Shown here one piece after another: positions 14,300-22,604 of a DNA stretch of 23,270 nt; position 1 is the first letter of the stretch; every line of letters starts with the position of its first letter. A program made the translations under genes and the position numbers. The notes beneath the pieces were generated by a model. It made no database searches, was not told where the DNA came from, and was given only the letters and a program-made list of their open reading frames with translations. Source of the stretch: JALRAP01 sp046302815 (lineage in GTDB: Bacteria; Bacteroidota; Bacteroidia; AKYH767-A; OLB10); assembly GCA_046302815.1 (NCBI GenBank), contig JBKCHO010000102.1, forward strand, positions 1-23,270, given 5' to 3'.

Positions 14300-16480
14300 T
14301 TGGCCGCTGAACTCAAACCTATCATTAAACAAAAGCCCAATCGCAAAATATTGGGCTTATTCCGTTTTCACTTGGGTGTTTACACCATAGCCGACAGAGG
14401 AAAAGACGGTCGGTTCAAGAGATGGGTGCGTAATACGATCGGTGAGGAGCCTGTTGTACTCGATTCTGCACTTACCGATAAATCAAGTGTACAGTTAAAA
14501 CAGTATTTGCAAAACGAAGGTTATTTCAATGCAGTAGTGGATGATACCACTCGGTACAAGAAATCCCGAAAGGCGGATGTTACTTTCCAGATAACTACAG
14601 GCATACCCTACAACATTCGAAATATCACATATTTCATTGCTGACAAATCCATACGAAATATCATTCTAGAGGATACATCGCGATCTCTTGTAAAAACCGG
14701 AGGTATATTCAGAACTGGAAGCTTAAAGGATGAACGGTCCAGGATAACCAAGAATATGCGCAATCGTGGATACTACGAATTCAACGACTTCTACATTACC
14801 TACGACATTGATAGCTCACTTAACAGCAACCAAGCTGATATCATCATAAAAATTGCCGACCGACAAGGAAAGCTGGATAGTTCAAACTATGAAATGCACA
14901 GAGTCTTCCGTGTAAGGGATTTATTTGTGATGACCGACTACGACCCGCTAATTGTTGATCCAAAATCAGAAAGTGACACCACCTTGTTGTCACATTTTGC
15001 CATAGTGGGACGAACCAAAGAATTAAGGTACAAACCAACAGCGCTGGAACCACGCATATTCATAGAGAGGGATGACATCTATAGGGCAGATGAGACGGAC
15101 CTCACTTACAGAGGGCTGAGTGATTTGGGGCTTTTCAGATTCATCAACATCCGCTTCGAGGCAGATTCTGTGCCCGACTCTTGTCAAGTCAATTGGGTAG
15201 ATGGCAGGGTGATGCTTAGCCCAATGCCAAAACAGGATTATAAAGTTGAATTGGAAGGCACGCACAACGGTGGTAACTTTGGATTGGGCGTTAACTTCTC
15301 CTACCACAACAAAAATTTATCAAGAGGAGCTGAGTTTCTCGAATTCAGAATAAATGCGAAAGGTGAATCAGTTCCCAATTTTGTTGATGAAGTCACTGGC
15401 CAAGAGAAAGCACTTTTGCTGAACACTTTCGAAATTGGACCAGAGCTATCATTACGGATTCCCAGGTTCGTTTGGCCAGCCAGCCGTTATAATAAAAACA
15501 GATCCTCAAATCCCGCATCCATCTTCTCGGTAAGTTACAACTACCAAGTCAGACCCGAATACATAAGGAACCTGATGCAGCTTTCCATAGGTTTGGAATA
15601 CCGTGAAACACGACAAAAAAGACATTTCATTTACCCAGCTGAAATCAACTATTCCGACTTCCTATTAAGCGACCGCTTCAGCGGAAGACTAGATGCGACA
15701 GGTGACCCAAAGCTCATCAACTACTACAGAAAATACATTATTACGGGTGGCAGATATACATATCTGTACAACACCCAGGAATCGGGTAAAATCAAGGACT
15801 TCATTTATCTTCGTTTTAATTTCGAGGTAGGCGGTAACTCCTCGCGACTTTACAATTTGATTGTGTCACCGGGTTACTCAGATACGAGCGTTTATAAATT
15901 TGTTGGCATTGAATATTCCCAGTTTGTAAGGCCTGATATCGATTTCAGGTATTACCAAGTTTTTTCAGAGAACGCGTCCTTAGTTTACCGGTTGAATGTG
16001 GGAGCAGGGTATGCTTATCTGAATTCCGATCAGATGCCCTACGAAAAGACCTTTTCTGCCGGTGGCGTAAACGATTTGAGGGCTTTTAGAGCTAGAACAG
16101 TAGGACCAGGATCTTTTATCAGGACAATAAATTTGCCTGCAGAGCAGCTTGGAGACCTTAAATTGAATGCGAATCTAGAGTACAGGTTTGATGTGTTTCG
16201 AATTCTGGAGGGTGCGTTCTTTTTGGATGCCGGAAATATTTGGAATATCCGCGACAGTGAAAAACAGCCAGGAGGACAACTTAAATCGGATTATTTTTTG
16301 AAGGAAATCGCCATCGGCACAGGTCTTGGAGTTCGATTTGATTTCAGCTTTTTTATTTTCAGGTTAGATGCGGGAATTCCCGTTAGAGATCCATCCAAAC
16401 CGGAGGACTTAAGATGGGTGTTAAGAACAAACAAGTTCAATTCAGTGAATTACAACTTCGGTATCGGATACCCATTCTGA
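14300..16480 (+). CDS. TamA/BamA-like outer membrane assembly protein (TamL type)
   Basis: As read, the open part starts at a TTG (14300) and gives 726 residues, but the genuine protein very likely begins upstream at 14126 (see the interrupted leader). It belongs to the Omp85 superfamily, which inserts proteins into the outer membrane. The N-terminal third contains POTRA-like repeats, seen by their closing strands (LQNEGYFNAVVDDTT, MRNRGYYEFNDFYITY, LSDLGLFRFINIRFEAD). A 16-strand-type beta-barrel follows from about NGGNFGLGVNFSY to the terminal phenylalanine in NYNFGIGYPF. The loop-6 region reads GGVNDLRAFRARTVGPGS, equivalent to the VRGF/Y motif. Frame and codon use are intact over 2.2 kb, arguing against an old pseudogene. 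Without the leader the protein would stay in the cytoplasm. No tamB gene is adjacent. Confidence 0.82.
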   Translation: MAAELKPIIKQKPNRKILGLFRFHLGVYTIADRGKDGRFKRWVRNTIGEEPVVLDSALTDKSSVQLKQYLQNEGYFNAVVDDTTRYKKSRKADVTFQITTGIPYNIRNITYFIADKSIRNIILEDTSRSLVKTGGIFRTGSLKDERSRITKNMRNRGYYEFNDFYITYDIDSSLNSNQADIIIKIADRQGKLDSSNYEMHRVFRVRDLFVMTDYDPLIVDPKSESDTTLLSHFAIVGRTKELRYKPTALEPRIFIERDDIYRADETDLTYRGLSDLGLFRFINIRFEADSVPDSCQVNWVDGRVMLSPMPKQDYKVELEGTHNGGNFGLGVNFSYHNKNLSRGAEFLEFRINAKGESVPNFVDEVTGQEKALLLNTFEIGPELSLRIPRFVWPASRYNKNRSSNPASIFSVSYNYQVRPEYIRNLMQLSIGLEYRETRQKRHFIYPAEINYSDFLLSDRFSGRLDATGDPKLINYYRKYIITGGRYTYLYNTQESGKIKDFIYLRFNFEVGGNSSRLYNLIVSPGYSDTSVYKFVGIEYSQFVRPDIDFRYYQVFSENASLVYRLNVGAGYAYLNSDQMPYEKTFSAGGVNDLRAFRARTVGPGSFIRTINLPAEQLGDLKLNANLEYRFDVFRILEGAFFLDAGNIWNIRDSEKQPGGQLKSDYFLKEIAIGTGLGVRFDFSFFIFRLDAGIPVRDPSKPEDLRWVLRTNKFNSVNYNFGIGYPF

Positions 16481-16566
16481 TTTGGAAAACACTCCTCAAA
16501 CGGTTGTGGTGGCTTGAAAATAAATTGCATACATCCATTTTTCAAACAATTAATTATCAATCCATA

Positions 16567-16605
16567 AACCCATAACCCATCCGGTTCAATATGGGCTTTT
16601 GGGTT
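16567..16605. other. Imperfect hairpin between tamL-like gene and aldolase gene
   Basis: AACCC (16567-16571) pairs with GGGTT (16601-16605), and CCCAT (16576-16580) with ATGGG (16591-16595), with a partly paired A/T interior. No uninterrupted T-tract follows. It may act as a weak terminator or as a leader structure for the aldolase gene. No TAnnTTTG box is seen in this 166 bp gap. Confidence 0.35.
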
Positions 16606-16646
16606 CGATTTAGGAGTTTTGGGGTTCAACGATAAAATAATCCATT

Positions 16647-17708
16647 ATGCTTTCTACCTCCCGGATCGAGGAATTGTTGGGCGACCAATCAAAAAGCCTT
16701 CTAAATCACAAATGTCAAACCATCTCCAAAGATCAACTGCATTTACCAGGCACTGATTTCATCGACCGTGTTTTCGCTCCCACAAACCGAAACAACCGAG
16801 TGCTTGCCAACTTGCATCGCATCTATAACACCGGGCGATTGGCCGGAACAGGGTACTTGTCCATTTTACCTGTTGACCAGGGAATCGAGCATTCGGCAGG
16901 CGCCTCCTTTGCTCCTAACCCAGCCTACTTCGATCCCGAAAACATTGTGAAGCTTGCCATCGAAGGTGGGTGCAATGCTGTTGCCTCCACCTACGGTGTG
17001 CTGGGCATGGTTAGTCGCAGATACGCTCACCGTATACCTTTTGTGGTGAAAATTAACCACAATGAATTCCTTTCCTATCCCAACAAGTTCGACCAAATCA
17101 TGTTCGGTTCCGTTGATGAAGCTGCCGAAATGGGTGCTGCCGCGGTAGGAGCCACCATTTATTTTGGATCCAATGAATCCTCGAGGCAAATAGTAGAGGT
17201 TGCCGAAGCTTTTGAGAGAGCGCACGAACTTGGCATGGCCACTATCCTCTGGTGCTACCTCCGCAATAGCGGATTCAAAAAAGATGGTATCGACTACCAT
17301 ACTGCATCCGATTTGACCTCTCAAGCAAACCACCTCGGCGTTACTATACAAGCTGATATCATCAAGCAAAAGCTACCCACCAACAATGGAGGGTACAATG
17401 CCATCGCTTTCGGAAAAACTCATAAAAAGGTATACGAAAATCTGACCACAGACCATCCAATAGATTTGACAAGGTATCAGGTGGCCAACTGTTACATGGG
17501 AAGAGCCGGATTGATCAATTCAGGAGGCGAATCCAAGGGAGCCACTGATTTGGCAGAAGCCGTTGCCACAGCCGTAATCAACAAAAGGGCTGGAGGACAA
17601 GGCCTCATCTCCGGAAGGAAATCGTTTCAAAAACCACTCAAGGAGGGTATCGAACTTTTGAATGCCATCCAGGATGTGTATATGAACAAAGACATTACCA
17701 TAGCTTAA
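16647..17708 (+). CDS. fbaB: Class I fructose-bisphosphate aldolase (DhnA/FbaB type)
   Basis: This 353-residue cytoplasmic TIM-barrel enzyme interconverts fructose 1,6-bisphosphate with dihydroxyacetone phosphate and glyceraldehyde 3-phosphate by a Schiff base mechanism. Family segments are clear: GYLSILPVDQGIEHSAG (phosphate/substrate loop), EGGCNAVASTYGVLGMVSRRYAHRIPFVVKINHNE, and QADIIKQKLPTNNGGY, which holds the presumed Schiff-base lysine. NCYMGRAGLINSGGES and GGQGLISGRKSFQKP bind the phosphate groups near the C-terminus. Length matches the bacterial DhnA/FbaB family. No Zn-binding class II motif is present. The accD gene follows after 19 bp, suggesting a glycolysis/fatty acid synthesis transcript. 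Confidence 0.92.
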   Translation: MLSTSRIEELLGDQSKSLLNHKCQTISKDQLHLPGTDFIDRVFAPTNRNNRVLANLHRIYNTGRLAGTGYLSILPVDQGIEHSAGASFAPNPAYFDPENIVKLAIEGGCNAVASTYGVLGMVSRRYAHRIPFVVKINHNEFLSYPNKFDQIMFGSVDEAAEMGAAAVGATIYFGSNESSRQIVEVAEAFERAHELGMATILWCYLRNSGFKKDGIDYHTASDLTSQANHLGVTIQADIIKQKLPTNNGGYNAIAFGKTHKKVYENLTTDHPIDLTRYQVANCYMGRAGLINSGGESKGATDLAEAVATAVINKRAGGQGLISGRKSFQKPLKEGIELLNAIQDVYMNKDITIA

Positions 17709-17727
17709 CGCATAATCCACAACAACC

Positions 17728-18573
17728 ATGTCGTGGTTCAAAAGAATCAAAGAGGGAATCACTACCTCCACCAAGGAAAAGAAGGAGACACCTGAAGGCC
17801 TTTGGCATAAGTGTAGCTCCTGTAACTCCATCTTCCCCACCGAGGAGCATGCGGCGAACAAATATGTTTGTCAGAAATGCGGATTCCACGATCGAATCGG
17901 CTCGGAAGAGTATTTTTCAATATTATTTGACGATGGGCAATACACCGAATACAACGCCAATTTGGTGGCTGCCGATCCATTAAAGTTTACCGATACCAAG
18001 AAATACACAGACCGTTTAACGGACTCCATCTCCAAAACAGGCATGAAGGATGCTATCCGCTCCGCCTCAGGAATGGTCAATGGACATCCTTTGATGGTTT
18101 GTTGTATGGATTTCAAATTCATTGGCGGATCTATGGGTTCGGTAATGGGAGAGAAAATCGCCAGAGCCATCGACATCTGTATCGAGAAAAAACTGCCATT
18201 GATGATCATCAGTAAATCAGGAGGAGCCCGAATGATGGAGGCGGCCTTCTCCCTGATGCAAATGGCAAAGACATCCGCTAAGCTAACTCAGTTGTCGGAG
18301 GCCAAGCTGCCCTACATATCGCTGCTTACCGATCCAACCACAGGTGGGGTAACCGCATCCTTTGCCATGTTGGGTGACTTAAATATCGCCGAGCCCGGAG
18401 CATTGATCGCTTTTGCTGGCCCAAGGGTGGTTCGCGAAACCATCGGCAAAGACCTCCCAAAAGGCTTTCAAACATCCGAGTTCGTACTTGAACATGGATT
18501 TCTGGATCGAATTGTTAATCGTAAGGAGCTGAAAGACAGCGTTTCGCAGATGCTCACCTTTTTTACGAATTGA
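17728..18573 (+). CDS. accD: Acetyl-CoA carboxylase carboxyltransferase subunit beta
   Basis: This 281-residue cytoplasmic protein pairs with AccA to transfer CO2 from carboxybiotin to acetyl-CoA, making malonyl-CoA for fatty acid synthesis. An N-terminal zinc ribbon (Cys29-x2-Cys32 and Cys48-x2-Cys51) precedes the crotonase-fold domain. That domain has FKFIGGSMGSVMGEKIARA, SGGARMMEAAFSLMQMAKTS, LTDPTTGGVTASFA and FAGPRVVRETIG. Length and motif order are standard. It lies 19 bp after the aldolase gene. After its stop a TTTAGC/GCTAAA inverted repeat (18574-18595) overlaps the rpsO promoter but lacks a T-tract. Confidence 0.97.
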   Translation: MSWFKRIKEGITTSTKEKKETPEGLWHKCSSCNSIFPTEEHAANKYVCQKCGFHDRIGSEEYFSILFDDGQYTEYNANLVAADPLKFTDTKKYTDRLTDSISKTGMKDAIRSASGMVNGHPLMVCCMDFKFIGGSMGSVMGEKIARAIDICIEKKLPLMIISKSGGARMMEAAFSLMQMAKTSAKLTQLSEAKLPYISLLTDPTTGGVTASFAMLGDLNIAEPGALIAFAGPRVVRETIGKDLPKGFQTSEFVLEHGFLDRIVNRKELKDSVSQMLTFFTN

Positions 18574-18586
18574 TTTAGCAAAAGAC

Positions 18587-18617
18587 TTGGCTAAACCGAG
18601 GTGAATCCCTATCTTTG
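18587..18617 (+). promoter_or_regulatory. rpsO promoter
   Basis: A TTG at 18587-18589 and a perfect TATCTTTG at 18610-18617 are separated by 20 bp. The expected start near 18622 gives a leader of about 35 nt. An inverted repeat TTTAGC (18574-18579) / GCTAAA (18590-18595) brackets the -33 box. Confidence 0.75.
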
Positions 18618-18656
18618 CAATCCGTTTTAAAATTCATTATCAATCCAATACCCAAG

Positions 18657-18926
18657 ATGCAACTCAGTTCAGAGGCCAAGAAAACCATCTTCACCAAATT
18701 CGGAAGTGCCGCTACCAACACTGGTTCAGCGGAAGCGCAAATAGCAATGTTCACCGAGCGTATCAATTCGCTCACTGAGCATTTGAAGTTACAAAAGAAG
18801 GACTACTCCACCCAACGCTCTTTGATCAGACTCGTTGGTAAGCGCCGTAGCCTTTTGGATTTCCTGATGAAGACCGACATCGCCCGTTATCGTAAGATCA
18901 TCGGCGAACTCGGACTCCGGAAGTAA
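18657..18926 (+). CDS. rpsO: 30S ribosomal protein S15
   Basis: At 89 residues this is the exact family length. S15 binds the central domain of 16S rRNA early in small-subunit assembly. Typical sequence is visible: FGSAATNTGSAEAQIAMFTERI, LTEHLKLQKKDYSTQRSLIRLVGKRRSLLDFL and a basic C-terminus ending GELGLRK. The ATG at 18657 (MQLSSEAKKTIF) is the standard start; an in-frame TTG at 18615 overlaps the promoter. It has its own promoter and terminator, so it is probably transcribed on its own, with read-through into pnp possible. Confidence 0.98.
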   Translation: MQLSSEAKKTIFTKFGSAATNTGSAEAQIAMFTERINSLTEHLKLQKKDYSTQRSLIRLVGKRRSLLDFLMKTDIARYRKIIGELGLRK

Positions 18927-18954
18927 CCCATGTTACCATAGAAACGATTCAACG

Positions 18955-18980
18955 AAGGCAATCTCCGCATTGCCTTTTTT
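18955..18980 (+). terminator. Intrinsic terminator between rpsO and pnp
   Basis: A perfect 8-bp stem AAGGCAAT / ATTGCCTT with loop CTCCGC (18955-18976) runs into six consecutive T (18975-18980). Confidence 0.88.
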
Positions 18981-19025
18981 CGTTTATTTCAATAGATGTT
19001 TAAAGATGTAAAAAGAGAGAGAACC

Positions 19026-21221
19026 ATGTCACCAAACCCGATTACCAAAACTTTTCACCTCGCCGATGGCAGGACCATTTCACTAGAAACCGGAAAGCTG
19101 GCCAAACAAGCCGACGGATCCGTAGTAGTACGCATGGGCAACTGCATGTTGCTTGCTACCGTAGTATCAAACCCAAAAGCAAAAGATGGAGTTGACTTCC
19201 TTCCTTTGTCTGTCGACTACCAAGAAAAATACGCCTCCACAGGAAGATTTCCTGGTGGATTCTTCAAGCGCGAAGCCCGCTTGTCGGAATATGAAATTCT
19301 GATTTCCCGTCTGGTTGACCGCGCACTGCGTCCACTTTTCCCCGACGATTACCATTCAGATACACAGGTGATGATTTCTCTCATCTCCGCAGATAAGGAT
19401 ATTGCACCGGATGCATTGGCTGGACTTGCAGCATCTGCAGCACTTACCATCTCCGACATCCCGTTCAACGGTCCTATATCCGAAGTTCGTGTGGGTCGAA
19501 TAGATGGAAACCTGAAAATAAATCCAACCATCAGCGAAACAGAAAAAGCAGACATCGACCTGATTGTTGCTGGAAGCATGAAGGATGTGGTGATGGTGGA
19601 AGGTGAGATGAGCGAGGTGTCTGAAGAAGAAATGGTGGAAGCCATCAAGTTCGCCCATGAAGCCATCAAAGCCCAATGTCAAGCACAGCTTGAGTTCAGG
19701 GAAATGACTGGCAGCAAACCGAAGCGCGAATACAGCCACGAAGTTCATGATGATGAGTTGCGCACTCGAGTACATCAAGCCACTTACCAGAAAGCTTATG
19801 ATTTCGCAGCTCAAGGCAATGATAACAAGTCTGCCCGACGCGAAGGATTCAATGCCATACTCGATGCCTTCAAATCATCGATGTCGCCTGAAGAGCTTGC
19901 TGAAAAAGAAGGATTGGTCAACCGTTACTTCCACGATGTGGAAAAAGAAGCTGTGCGTACCATGATGCTTGACACCATGAAGCGTCTCGATGGTCGAACC
20001 ACTACACAGATCCGTCCGATATGGACAGAGGTGGGATACCTTCCATCAACGCATGGCTCGGCCATTTTTACCCGAGGCGAAACCCAATCTTTGACAACGG
20101 TTACGCTGGGGTCTAAGCTGGATGAGCAAATCATTGACGGTGCCATGTTCTTTGGCATGAATAAATTCCTATTGCACTACAACTTCCCCGGGTTCTCTAC
20201 CGGAGAAGTGAAACCAAACCGTGGAACTGGTCGTCGTGAAGTAGGTCACGGAAACCTGGCCATGCGCTCCATAAAGAAAGTTCTTCCTGGAGTTGAAGAT
20301 TGTCCTTATACCATCCGTGTTGTTTCCGACATCCTAGAGTCGAATGGCTCCTCCTCTATGGCTACCGTTTGCGCTGGTTCGCTTTCGCTGATGGATGCAG
20401 GTGTGAAACTTAAGAGCTCTATCAGTGGTATTGCCATGGGCTTGATTACCGATGGCAAACGCTTCGCGGTACTATCCGATATCCTAGGCGATGAAGATCA
20501 CTTGGGTGACATGGACTTCAAAGTTACCGGAACACGCAAAGGGATTTGCGCTACACAGATGGACTTGAAAGTGGATGGATTGCCTTACGACATCATGCTG
20601 CAAGCATTAAAGCAAGCCAAGGAAGGTCGTTTGCACATTCTCAACGAGATGGATAAAACCATTTCACAGCCTGCCGACGATTACAAACCCCACGCTCCAA
20701 GAATTGAGACCCTCATTATCGACAAGGAGTTCATTGGAGCCGTTATTGGACCTGGTGGAAAAATCATACAAGAGATGCAGCGCGAGACCGGTGCCTCTAT
20801 CAGCATCGAAGAGAAAGAAGGTAAAGGTTATGTGGAGATTTCTTCCTCCGACAAAGCTTCTATCGAAGATGTGAAGCGTCGCATTCGTGCCATTGTAGCC
20901 GTTCCTGAAGTTGGACAAGTATATGAAGGCAAAGTCAGGTCGATCATGGCCTATGGCGCATTTGTTGAAATCCTACCTGGCAAAGATGGCTTGCTTCATA
21001 TCTCCGAGATTTCCTGGGATCGCCTAGAGTCTATGGACGGAGTACTTAAAGAAGGCGAGATCATACCGGTGAAGCTCATTGAGATCGATAAGAAGACCAA
21101 CAAGCTCAAGCTTTCCCGTAAGGTATTGCTGCCTAAACCCGAGCGAAAAGTAGAAGAGGGCGCACCTCGTCATGAGGGCGGCAAACCTCAGCGAAAAGCT
21201 CCTTCAGAAAATAACGATTGA
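19026..21221 (+). CDS. pnp: Polyribonucleotide nucleotidyltransferase (PNPase)
   Basis: This 731-residue 3'-5' phosphorolytic exoribonuclease works in mRNA turnover and forms trimers. In order the protein shows: a first RNase PH domain (LETGKLAKQADGSVVVRMG, GGFFKREARLSEYEILISR), an alpha-helical linker, a second RNase PH domain (GRTTTQIRPIW, GSAIFTRGETQSL, YNFPGFSTGEV, the region around LGDEDHLGDMDFKVTG), a KH domain (IGAVIGPGGKIIQEMQ, GPGGK near residue 575) and an S1 domain (from about 630, VYEGKVRSIMAYGAFVEILPGKDGLLHIS). The charged tail (EEGAPRHEGGKPQRKAPSE) is disordered. I chose the ATG at 19026 (MSPNPITKTF), preceded by a purine-rich AAAGAGAGAGA. An in-frame ATG at 18996 would add ten residues. 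It follows rpsO, the widely conserved order. Confidence 0.97.
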   Translation: MSPNPITKTFHLADGRTISLETGKLAKQADGSVVVRMGNCMLLATVVSNPKAKDGVDFLPLSVDYQEKYASTGRFPGGFFKREARLSEYEILISRLVDRALRPLFPDDYHSDTQVMISLISADKDIAPDALAGLAASAALTISDIPFNGPISEVRVGRIDGNLKINPTISETEKADIDLIVAGSMKDVVMVEGEMSEVSEEEMVEAIKFAHEAIKAQCQAQLEFREMTGSKPKREYSHEVHDDELRTRVHQATYQKAYDFAAQGNDNKSARREGFNAILDAFKSSMSPEELAEKEGLVNRYFHDVEKEAVRTMMLDTMKRLDGRTTTQIRPIWTEVGYLPSTHGSAIFTRGETQSLTTVTLGSKLDEQIIDGAMFFGMNKFLLHYNFPGFSTGEVKPNRGTGRREVGHGNLAMRSIKKVLPGVEDCPYTIRVVSDILESNGSSSMATVCAGSLSLMDAGVKLKSSISGIAMGLITDGKRFAVLSDILGDEDHLGDMDFKVTGTRKGICATQMDLKVDGLPYDIMLQALKQAKEGRLHILNEMDKTISQPADDYKPHAPRIETLIIDKEFIGAVIGPGGKIIQEMQRETGASISIEEKEGKGYVEISSSDKASIEDVKRRIRAIVAVPEVGQVYEGKVRSIMAYGAFVEILPGKDGLLHISEISWDRLESMDGVLKEGEIIPVKLIEIDKKTNKLKLSRKVLLPKPERKVEEGAPRHEGGKPQRKAPSENND

Positions 21222-21245
21222 TATATTATATATGTAATGTTAACG

Positions 21246-21274
21246 AAAGCCCTTCCATATGGAAGGGCTTTTTT
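21246..21274 (+). terminator. Intrinsic terminator of pnp
   Basis: A perfect palindrome with 13-bp arms (21246-21271, arms AAAGCCCTTCCAT and ATGGAAGGGCTTT, centred on CATATG) is followed by further T residues. It should be strong, and because of an AAA run on the left side it may work weakly in both directions. Confidence 0.9.
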
Positions 21275-21564
21275 CATGGCTTGAAGCCTCCAGAAAGTTA
21301 AGAACCCGATATGAGTTGGGCTTATTTAAAAGGTTTTTTGATGAAAATGGGGTGTTTTCCATTCAAACCTTGCTATTAACAATTACTTAAATGCGTAAGA
21401 AATCCTGTTAAAAAGTACCCTTTTGATGGGCAATTGGGTCAAAAAGGTTAAAAAACCATCCATTTCCGGGCTTTTTCTTACAAAACGGATAAGTGATGTG
21501 CTGCAACAAGGTTCGGGTCAGCAAGTTAAAGGACCCAAAATCAACACAGCAACCATACATCACC
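21275..21564. other. Gene-free leader region upstream of rpoD
   Basis: These 290 bp hold no supported gene. I found no good TTTG/TAnnTTTG pair. There is a small GGTT-AAAA-AACC inverted repeat near 21450. In-frame TTG/ATG extensions of rpoD exist (from 21493), but the family N-terminus argues for 21565. The region probably carries the rpoD promoter and a 5' leader that I cannot resolve by eye. Confidence 0.4.
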
Positions 21565-22440
21565 ATGAGACAATTAAAAATTACCAAGCAAGTAACGAAC
21601 CGTGAAACGCAATCCCTAGACAAATACTTGCAGGAAATTGGCAAGCTCACCCTTCTGACCTCTGAACAAGAGGTTGATTTGGCTTGCCGCATCAAGAAAG
21701 GCGACCAAAAGGCGTTAGAGACATTAACCAAAGCCAATCTGCGATTTGTTGTCTCTGTTGCAAAGCAATATCAGAATCAGGGCTTGACGCTCGGCGATCT
21801 AATCAACGAGGGCAACCTTGGACTCATCAAGGCCGCACAGCGCTTTGATGAAACCCGTGGCTTCAAATTCATCTCCTATGCCGTATGGTGGATCCGTCAG
21901 TCGATTCTCCAAGCCTTGGCTGAACAGTCACGGATCGTTCGTTTGCCATTGAATAAAATTGGCTTCATCAACAAGATCAACAAGACCTTCTCACAGTTGG
22001 AACAGGATTTTGAGCGCGAGCCTACCCATGAGGAAATCTCTCAAGCGCTCCAAATATCTTCCGATGATGTGGTAGATACCATGCGCAGCTCCGGTCGCCA
22101 TGTTTCCATGGATGCACCGTTCTTGCAAGGCGAAGACGGAAACCTCCTAGATCTTATTCCTGGTGAGGACATCCATTCTCCTGAAGTTGGGCTCATCAGC
22201 GAATCGCTGCGCCGCGAAATCGACAGAGCCTTGGGCACCTTGAGTCCTAGAGAAGCCGATGTGATCCGCCTCTATTATGGCTTATCGGAAACCAGCAACA
22301 ACAACTCGATGACACTAGAGGAAATCGGTGAGCGCTTCGAACTTACCCGTGAGCGTGTGCGCCAGATCAAAGAGAAAGCTATTCGCCGACTCAAGCACAC
22401 CTCCAGGAGCAAGATCCTCAAGACCTACCTTGGACAATAA
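21565..22440 (+). CDS. rpoD: Primary RNA polymerase sigma factor RpoD/SigA
   Basis: This 291-residue sigma-70 factor directs RNA polymerase to housekeeping promoters, here presumably the TTTG/TAnnTTTG type seen in this window. Region 1.2 is SLDKYLQEIGKLTLLTSEQE. Region 2 includes NLRFVVSVAKQYQNQGL, DLINEGNLGLIKAAQRFD and the DNA-melting/-10 helix YAVWWIRQSILQALAEQSR. Region 3 has FINKINKTFSQLEQDFEREPT, and region 4 ends in the helix-turn-helix LEEIGERFELTRERVRQIKEKAIRRL. The acidic region 1.1 of proteobacterial RpoD is missing, as is normal for Bacteroidota. I chose the ATG at 21565 (MRQLKITKQVTNRETQSL), the usual start in this phylum. A strong terminator follows. Confidence 0.97.
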   Translation: MRQLKITKQVTNRETQSLDKYLQEIGKLTLLTSEQEVDLACRIKKGDQKALETLTKANLRFVVSVAKQYQNQGLTLGDLINEGNLGLIKAAQRFDETRGFKFISYAVWWIRQSILQALAEQSRIVRLPLNKIGFINKINKTFSQLEQDFEREPTHEEISQALQISSDDVVDTMRSSGRHVSMDAPFLQGEDGNLLDLIPGEDIHSPEVGLISESLRREIDRALGTLSPREADVIRLYYGLSETSNNNSMTLEEIGERFELTRERVRQIKEKAIRRLKHTSRSKILKTYLGQ

Positions 22441-22479
22441 GAAATCGATAGAAAAGTTAACCTCCTCCCCCCGGACAGG

Positions 22480-22509
22480 CCCCTCCTTGCGAGGGGTTTT
22501 TCTTTTTTA
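22480..22509 (+). terminator. Intrinsic terminator of rpoD
   Basis: A GC-rich stem CCCCTC / GAGGGG with loop CTTGC (22480-22496) is followed by TTTTTCTTTTTT. Confidence 0.9.
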
Positions 22510-22516
22510 GCTAGGG

Positions 22517-22550
22517 TTGGAATCAACTTGAGACGAATCGGTTATATTTG
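22517..22550 (+). promoter_or_regulatory. Putative rpe promoter
   Basis: TATATTTG at 22543-22550 fits the TAnnTTTG -7 box. The nearest suitable TTG is at 22517-22519, a 23 bp spacer, a little long. The expected leader is about 50 nt. Confidence 0.5.
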
Positions 22551-22604
22551 TATTGCGATTGCTTTCTAGTCGCACCAAAGGCATTACCTAAAGCCAAAAG
22601 TTCG

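Noticed and set aside
16866..17369. Minus-strand open frame of 167 codons
   Set aside because: It is antisense to the class I aldolase gene and has no promoter or recognisable domain.
19356..19814. Minus-strand frames of 106 and 152 codons
   Set aside because: They are shadows of pnp, whose protein sequence is strongly conserved across the same bases.
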